The position numbers were made by a program, and so were the translations under genes. A stretch of DNA of 64,000 nucleotides from Nocardia grenadensis NBRC 108939. GTDB lineage: Bacteria > Actinomycetota > Actinomycetes > Mycobacteriales > Mycobacteriaceae. The notes below the pieces were generated by a model. That model was given only the letters and a program-made list of their open reading frames with translations. It ran no database searches and was not told where the DNA came from. Each line of letters starts with the position of its first letter. Within the stretch, counting starts at the first letter, position 1. Shown here piece after piece: positions 60,696 to 64,000 of this stretch. The stretch covers positions 1-64,000 of the forward strand of contig NZ_BDCJ01000010.1 of assembly GCF_001613445.1 (NCBI RefSeq). The letters are read 5' to 3'.

Positions 60696-61523
60696 TCAGC
60701 CGCGTCCGAAGCGGGTACGCGAGTTCGCGTAGAGACAGATCGCGGCGGCCGTGGCCAGGTTCAGGCTTTCGGCCCGCCCCCGGATCGGGATCCGGATACG
60801 GTGCCGGGCCCGGCGCGCGATTTCCGGGTCCAGGCCGTGTGCCTCGTTGCCGAACAACCAGGCGACCGGCCGGGTGAAGAGTTCACCGGCGTCTTCGAGA
60901 TCGACCTCACCGGCGGCGGTGGTCGCCACGGTGGTAATACCCGCGGCCTCGATACGGTCCAGCACCGCGGCGGTATCGCGGGCGCGCACGATCGGGACGT
61001 GGAAGAGGCTGCCCGCGCAGGACCGGACGCATTTGCCGTTGTGCGGATCCACACTGTCACCGGCCAGCACCACGGCGTCCACGCCGACCGCGTCCGCCAC
61101 CCGGATGAGGGTGCCGGCATTGCCCGGGTCGGCGATCGCCACCGGCACCGCAAGTATGCGTGGAACGCTCGCCCCGGAAGCCGTGGACACGATCCGGTCC
61201 AGCGGCACATCGACCAGATCACAGACGGCCACCAGACCGGGCGGCGTGACCGTCTCCCCGAGCGCCTGCGCGGCCCGGTCGGAGACCAGGGTGGTGCGTA
61301 CCCCGTCGGCTTCGGCGCCGGCGATCAGCGCATGCTCCCGGGTGGCACCCTCGGCGGAATAGAAGAGTTCGCGGACCCGACCGGCCGCGAGCGCGGCACC
61401 GACGGAATTCGCGCCTTCGGCAAGAAATCTACCGGCCCGCTTACGCGCTACGCCACGGTGGAGCTTGACGGCGGCGACCACACGGGGATTCCGCACATCG
61501 ATGGGTTCATATCGGTCGGGCAC
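60696..61523 (-). CDS. TrmH/SpoU-family rRNA 2'-O-methyltransferase (TsnR-like)
   Basis: A 275-residue SPOUT methyltransferase. The N-terminal RNA-binding part has VAAVKLHRGVARKRAGRFLAEGANSV. The knotted catalytic domain has IADPGNAGTLIRVADAVGVDAVVL, LFGNEAHGLDPE and IPIRGRAESLNLATAAAICLY, the three SpoU motifs. It corresponds to M. tuberculosis Rv1644 (tsnR), which follows rplT; here three to four genes are inserted between them. Start uncertain: GTG at 61523 or the TTG before it. Confidence 0.88.
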   Translation of the reverse strand: MPDRYEPIDVRNPRVVAAVKLHRGVARKRAGRFLAEGANSVGAALAAGRVRELFYSAEGATREHALIAGAEADGVRTTLVSDRAAQALGETVTPPGLVAVCDLVDVPLDRIVSTASGASVPRILAVPVAIADPGNAGTLIRVADAVGVDAVVLAGDSVDPHNGKCVRSCAGSLFHVPIVRARDTAAVLDRIEAAGITTVATTAAGEVDLEDAGELFTRPVAWLFGNEAHGLDPEIARRARHRIRIPIRGRAESLNLATAAAICLYANSRTRFGRG

Positions 61524-61642
61524 CAAGAGATCGTAGAGGGTGCCGATGCCCGGAGCCGCTACCCACCGAGACCGGCCCTCGTTCCGCCGAGGCCCGTTAC
61601 CGGTCCCGGAACGAGCAACGAGCCACCGCGTCGCCGCAAACC

Positions 61643-61843
61643 TTACGAGGAGAAGGTCTCCAGGAATTCGCGGACGAAGCACAGCGGGCAGATCGGATCG
61701 AACGGTGCCGTGGTCGTTTCGATCCGCTCGGTGGGCGGGGCGGAACGCACCGCGATCCCCTCCGCGGCCGCCGAGGCAGGCGGCAGGCCGATCGCCAGCG
61801 AAACCACGCCCGCGGCAACAATACTCAACGCCCTACGTTTCAC
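61643..61843 (-). CDS. Small secreted protein with CxxC, unknown function
   Basis: A 66-residue protein with a clear signal peptide (KRRALSIVAAGVVSLAIGLPPASA, cleavage expected after ASA) and a mature part of about 40 residues ending DPICPLCFVREFLETFSS. The CPLC pair could be redox-active or bind metal. No family known to me. GTG start at 61843 with GAGGAG five bases upstream supports that it is real. Confidence 0.7.
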   Translation of the reverse strand: MKRRALSIVAAGVVSLAIGLPPASAAAEGIAVRSAPPTERIETTTAPFDPICPLCFVREFLETFSS

Positions 61844-61948
61844 AGTCGCTCCTCGGCCTCATCGTCGCGAGCAATCACCGTATCAACCCGGTCCGGCCGC
61901 GCCCATACCCCGAATCCGGGGTCCGGACACGACCGGACCGGAATCATC

Positions 61949-62575
61949 TCAGGCGTACTGGGCGACACCGTCGAATTCGGCGAGCGGCGCGGGACCGGTG
62001 ACCTCGTATTCGAGCAGGAGCAGGCCGCGAGGGGTGGCCTCGTGCCCGGCCAGGCGCAACCCCGTGGCCGGCCCGGCGCCGGCGAGCAGCCGCCGGCCCG
62101 TCCGCAGTACGGTGGGCGCGACGACCAACCGGACGGTATCGACCAGGCCGGCGGCGAGCAGGGCGTCACCCAACCGGGAGCTGCCGTGAATCTGCAGTTC
62201 CCGGCCGGGCCGGCGCAAGAGTTCCGCGACCGTGGCAACCGGATCACCCGGTAGCACGATGGTCGGGTTCCACTCCGCGTCGGACAGAGTGTCGGAGACC
62301 ACATATTTGGGCAGGGTGTTCATCCGCTCCGCGAACGGGTCGCCGGGATCGGTGATGGCGGGCCAGTCCCGGGCGAAAGCCTGGTAGGTGCGACGGCCGA
62401 ACAGCAACCCGTCGGCGGCGTCGAGCCATTCGGAGGTCCGCCGGACGAAGACCTCGTCCAGATACGGGACCAGCCAGCCGCCCCGATCGAAACCGTCGCT
62501 GCTGTCCCCGGTGGGCGAGCCCGGCCCTTGCGCGACGCCGTCGAGGGTGAGGAACTCGGTCAGGACGAGTTTCAT
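61949..62575 (-). CDS. Dihydrofolate-reductase-like / RibD C-terminal-domain protein
   Basis: A 208-residue NADPH-dependent reductase-like protein. It starts MKLVLTEFLTLDGVAQGPG, has DGLLFGRRTYQAFARDWP and ELQIHGSSRLGDALLAAGLVD, the pattern of the YwjB/DHFR-like group that shares the RibD C-terminal fold. True folate or riboflavin roles are not shown. Its ATG overlaps the SRPBCC gene stop as ATGA, in an ArsR-SRPBCC-DHFR operon often seen in Actinobacteria. Confidence 0.85.
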   Translation of the reverse strand: MKLVLTEFLTLDGVAQGPGSPTGDSSDGFDRGGWLVPYLDEVFVRRTSEWLDAADGLLFGRRTYQAFARDWPAITDPGDPFAERMNTLPKYVVSDTLSDAEWNPTIVLPGDPVATVAELLRRPGRELQIHGSSRLGDALLAAGLVDTVRLVVAPTVLRTGRRLLAGAGPATGLRLAGHEATPRGLLLLEYEVTGPAPLAEFDGVAQYA

Positions 62576-63045
62576 GCCCGGACCTCGCTCTCGACGAGTT
62601 CGGCGAGCTGACCGGTAACCGTGCCCCAGCCGTATTCGAAGCCGAGTTCTTCGTGCCGGGCCCGGGTGGCCGGATCACCGTGCCGGACCAGCACGTGATA
62701 ATCGGTACCGTCCGGATGATCCCGCAGGGTGATCTCGGCGGTCATCACGATCTCCCCGGTGGCCGGACGCCAGCCGCTGTCGAGCGCGGTGGTGAAGACC
62801 AGGCGTTCCCGTTCCTCGGCCACGAGGAAGCAGGCGTCCAGATGCGGGACGAATTCGCCGTCGTCGGTGCTCATCCTGGTCACGAAGGCGCCGCCCGGGC
62901 GGACCTCCAGCCGTTCGACGCGGCAGCGGGCCGGGGCGGGCAGCCACCAGCGGGCGAGATCATCGGCGTCGGTCCAGGCGTTCCACACGCTGCGACGCGG
63001 TGCGCGGATCACCCGGTGCAGGGAGAGGTCGAGATCGGGATTCAT
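62572..63045 (-). CDS. SRPBCC/AHSA1-family protein
   Basis: A 157-residue START-like protein. DLSLHRVIRAPRRSVWNAWTDADDLARWW is the typical N-terminus, and VMTAEITLRDHPDG and the terminal helix (HEELGFEYGWGTVTGQLAELVE) complete the fold, which holds a small hydrophobic ligand. It starts within the end of the ArsR gene (86-base overlap) and overlaps the DHFR-like gene by 4 bp. Confidence 0.87.
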   Translation of the reverse strand: MNPDLDLSLHRVIRAPRRSVWNAWTDADDLARWWLPAPARCRVERLEVRPGGAFVTRMSTDDGEFVPHLDACFLVAEERERLVFTTALDSGWRPATGEIVMTAEITLRDHPDGTDYHVLVRHGDPATRARHEELGFEYGWGTVTGQLAELVESEVRA

Positions 63046-63379
63046 CGGTGGGCTCCTCGGTTGTCAGCAGGAATTGTTCGAGTCGATCTGTGCGCGCTTC
63101 CCACACCTGCCGCTGTTCGGCCAGCCAGCCGTCGATCAGCGCGAACCGGTCGCGATCGAGTTCGCACCGGCGCACCCGTCCGGTTTTGATCGTCCGGATC
63201 AGCCCGCTGTTCTCCAGCACGCGCAGATGCTTCATGAAGGACGGCAAGGTGATCGGCAGATCCCGGGCCAGTTCGCCGACACTGGCCGGACCGGCGCCGA
63301 GTCGCTGGACGACCGCGCGCCGCGAAGGGTCCGACAGTGCGGCGAACACACCGTCCAGCGATTCCAAATACTTTGCCAT
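62960..63379 (-). CDS. ArsR-family HTH transcriptional regulator
   Basis: A 139-residue regulator with a winged HTH: FAALSDPSRRAVVQRLGAGPASVGELARDLPITLPSFMKHLRVLENSGLIRTIKTGRVR. Such ArsR proteins commonly control the following SRPBCC gene. The last 25 residues are Arg/Pro-rich and encoded within the start of the SRPBCC gene; the core ends before this, so the tail may be non-essential. No metal-binding cysteines were seen. Confidence 0.88.
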   Translation of the reverse strand: MAKYLESLDGVFAALSDPSRRAVVQRLGAGPASVGELARDLPITLPSFMKHLRVLENSGLIRTIKTGRVRRCELDRDRFALIDGWLAEQRQVWEARTDRLEQFLLTTEEPTDESRSRPLPAPGDPRTASQRVERLDRRR

Positions 63380-63499
63380 ATGGCTAAGTATTAGCGACTG
63401 CCCCCGCCCACCGCAAGTCCGGCCACGCCACCGAAGTCCGCGGACCCCTCGGCGCCGGACACCACCACACCGACCCCACCGGCAGCCCGGAAAACGCGA

Positions 63500-63529
63500 A
63501 AGGCCCCCTCCTCGGAAGGAGGGGGCCTT
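63500..63529 (-). terminator. Terminator downstream of rplT
   Basis: A perfect 13-bp stem (63500-63512 and 63517-63529) with a 4-base loop. On the minus strand it is followed by TTCGCGTTTT, a T-rich tail. It is the strongest classical terminator in the window. Confidence 0.88.
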
Positions 63530-63575
63530 CTACACCAGCGGGTCGGGCACACCGGCCCGGACCCCGAACGACGAC

Positions 63576-63956
63576 TCAGGCAGCCGGGGCGTTGACATCC
63601 TCGGGCAGCGCGGCCTTGGCGACGGCGACCAGGCCGGCGAACGCCTCGGCATCGGAGACGGCCAGTTCGGCGAGGATCTTGCGGTCGACCTCCACACCGG
63701 CGGCCTTCAGGCCCTGCACGAAACGGTTGTAGGTGATGTCGTTGGCGCGGGCCGCGGCGTTGATCCGGGCGATCCACAGCTTGCGGAAATCACCCTTGCG
63801 GGCCCGGCGGTCCCGGTAGGCGTAGGTGAGCGAGTGCAGCTGCTGTTCCTTGGCCTTGCGGTACAGGCGCGAGCGCTGCCCGCGATAGCCCTTGGAGGCC
63901 TCGAGGATGGAACGGCGCTTCTTCTGAGCGTTGACGGCCCTTTTGACGCGTGCCAC
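63576..63956 (-). CDS. rplT: 50S ribosomal protein L20
   Basis: A 126-residue 23S rRNA-binding protein required early in 50S assembly. It starts [26 protein letters not shown], continues [34 protein letters not shown], and ends with the short acidic tail usual in Actinobacteria. GTG start at 63956. The 44 bases to the window end are the rpmI-rplT spacer; the rpmI stop is not visible. Confidence 0.97.
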   Translation of the reverse strand: MARVKRAVNAQKKRRSILEASKGYRGQRSRLYRKAKEQQLHSLTYAYRDRRARKGDFRKLWIARINAAARANDITYNRFVQGLKAAGVEVDRKILAELAVSDAEAFAGLVAVAKAALPEDVNAPAA

Positions 63957-64000
63957 TGGTCAGTCCTAATCGATCTTGGGGGTGCCCGGTCGAGCGCACC

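Overview
The window is high-GC actinobacterial DNA of the mycolic-acid-bearing group, most likely Nocardia or a close relative. The gene content and order support this: an EmbA/B/C-type arabinosyltransferase, an Mtb12-like lipoprotein, a CtpE-type ATPase, a DinX-type polymerase IV, Wag31, and a division/cell-wall (dcw) cluster in the same order as in Mycobacterium tuberculosis. Large Nocardia-style ESX-linked proteins and F420-type oxidoreductases fit the same group. Most genes lie on the minus strand. The assignment is from gene content and order by eye; no search was run.

Layout. 77-14990 (mostly minus): ctpE, an emb-family arabinosyltransferase, an Mtb12-like lipoprotein, dinX, galU (plus strand), an NlpC/P60 peptidoglycan hydrolase with a regulatory leader (CRP-like site and candidate c-di-AMP riboswitch), a membrane-anchored protein of unknown function, and ileS with a T-box leader. 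14793-37240 (all minus): the dcw block, transcribed mraZ, rsmH, a small coupled ORF, ftsL, pbpB, murE, murF, mraY, murD, ftsW, murG, murC, ftsQ, ftsZ, yfiH, yggS, sepF, yggT, wag31 and an Rv2144c-like gene. Many neighbours overlap by 4 bp (ATGA or GTGA), so they are probably translationally coupled. A three-repeat MraZ-box lies upstream of mraZ. 37434-46019: a HEPN-domain gene, a chimeric GNAT/AzlC gene with azlD, a PNPOx-like protein, PEP carboxylase, a membrane protein, a Cmx-like efflux pump, a Ddn-like oxidoreductase and mscL.

46228-51729 is the accessory high point. Two divergent genes encode ESX/type VII-like multidomain proteins. The plus-strand one (1127 aa) joins a CpnT-like N-terminal region, hydrophobic segments, a PI3/4-kinase-like domain, one degenerate and one canonical FHA domain, and a C-terminal HEYGH zincin. 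A small acidic ORF overlaps its 3' end and is a candidate immunity gene. The minus-strand protein has a WXG100-like N-terminus and a C-terminal region in which REMGR sits where a zincin would have HExGH.

51739-64000: two unknown genes, pheT/pheS, a GT87-type glycosyltransferase, a DHA2-type exporter with a divergent TetR regulator sharing repeated operators, a TrmH-type rRNA methyltransferase, a tiny secreted CxxC peptide, an ArsR/SRPBCC/DHFR-like operon, and rplT with its terminator at the edge.
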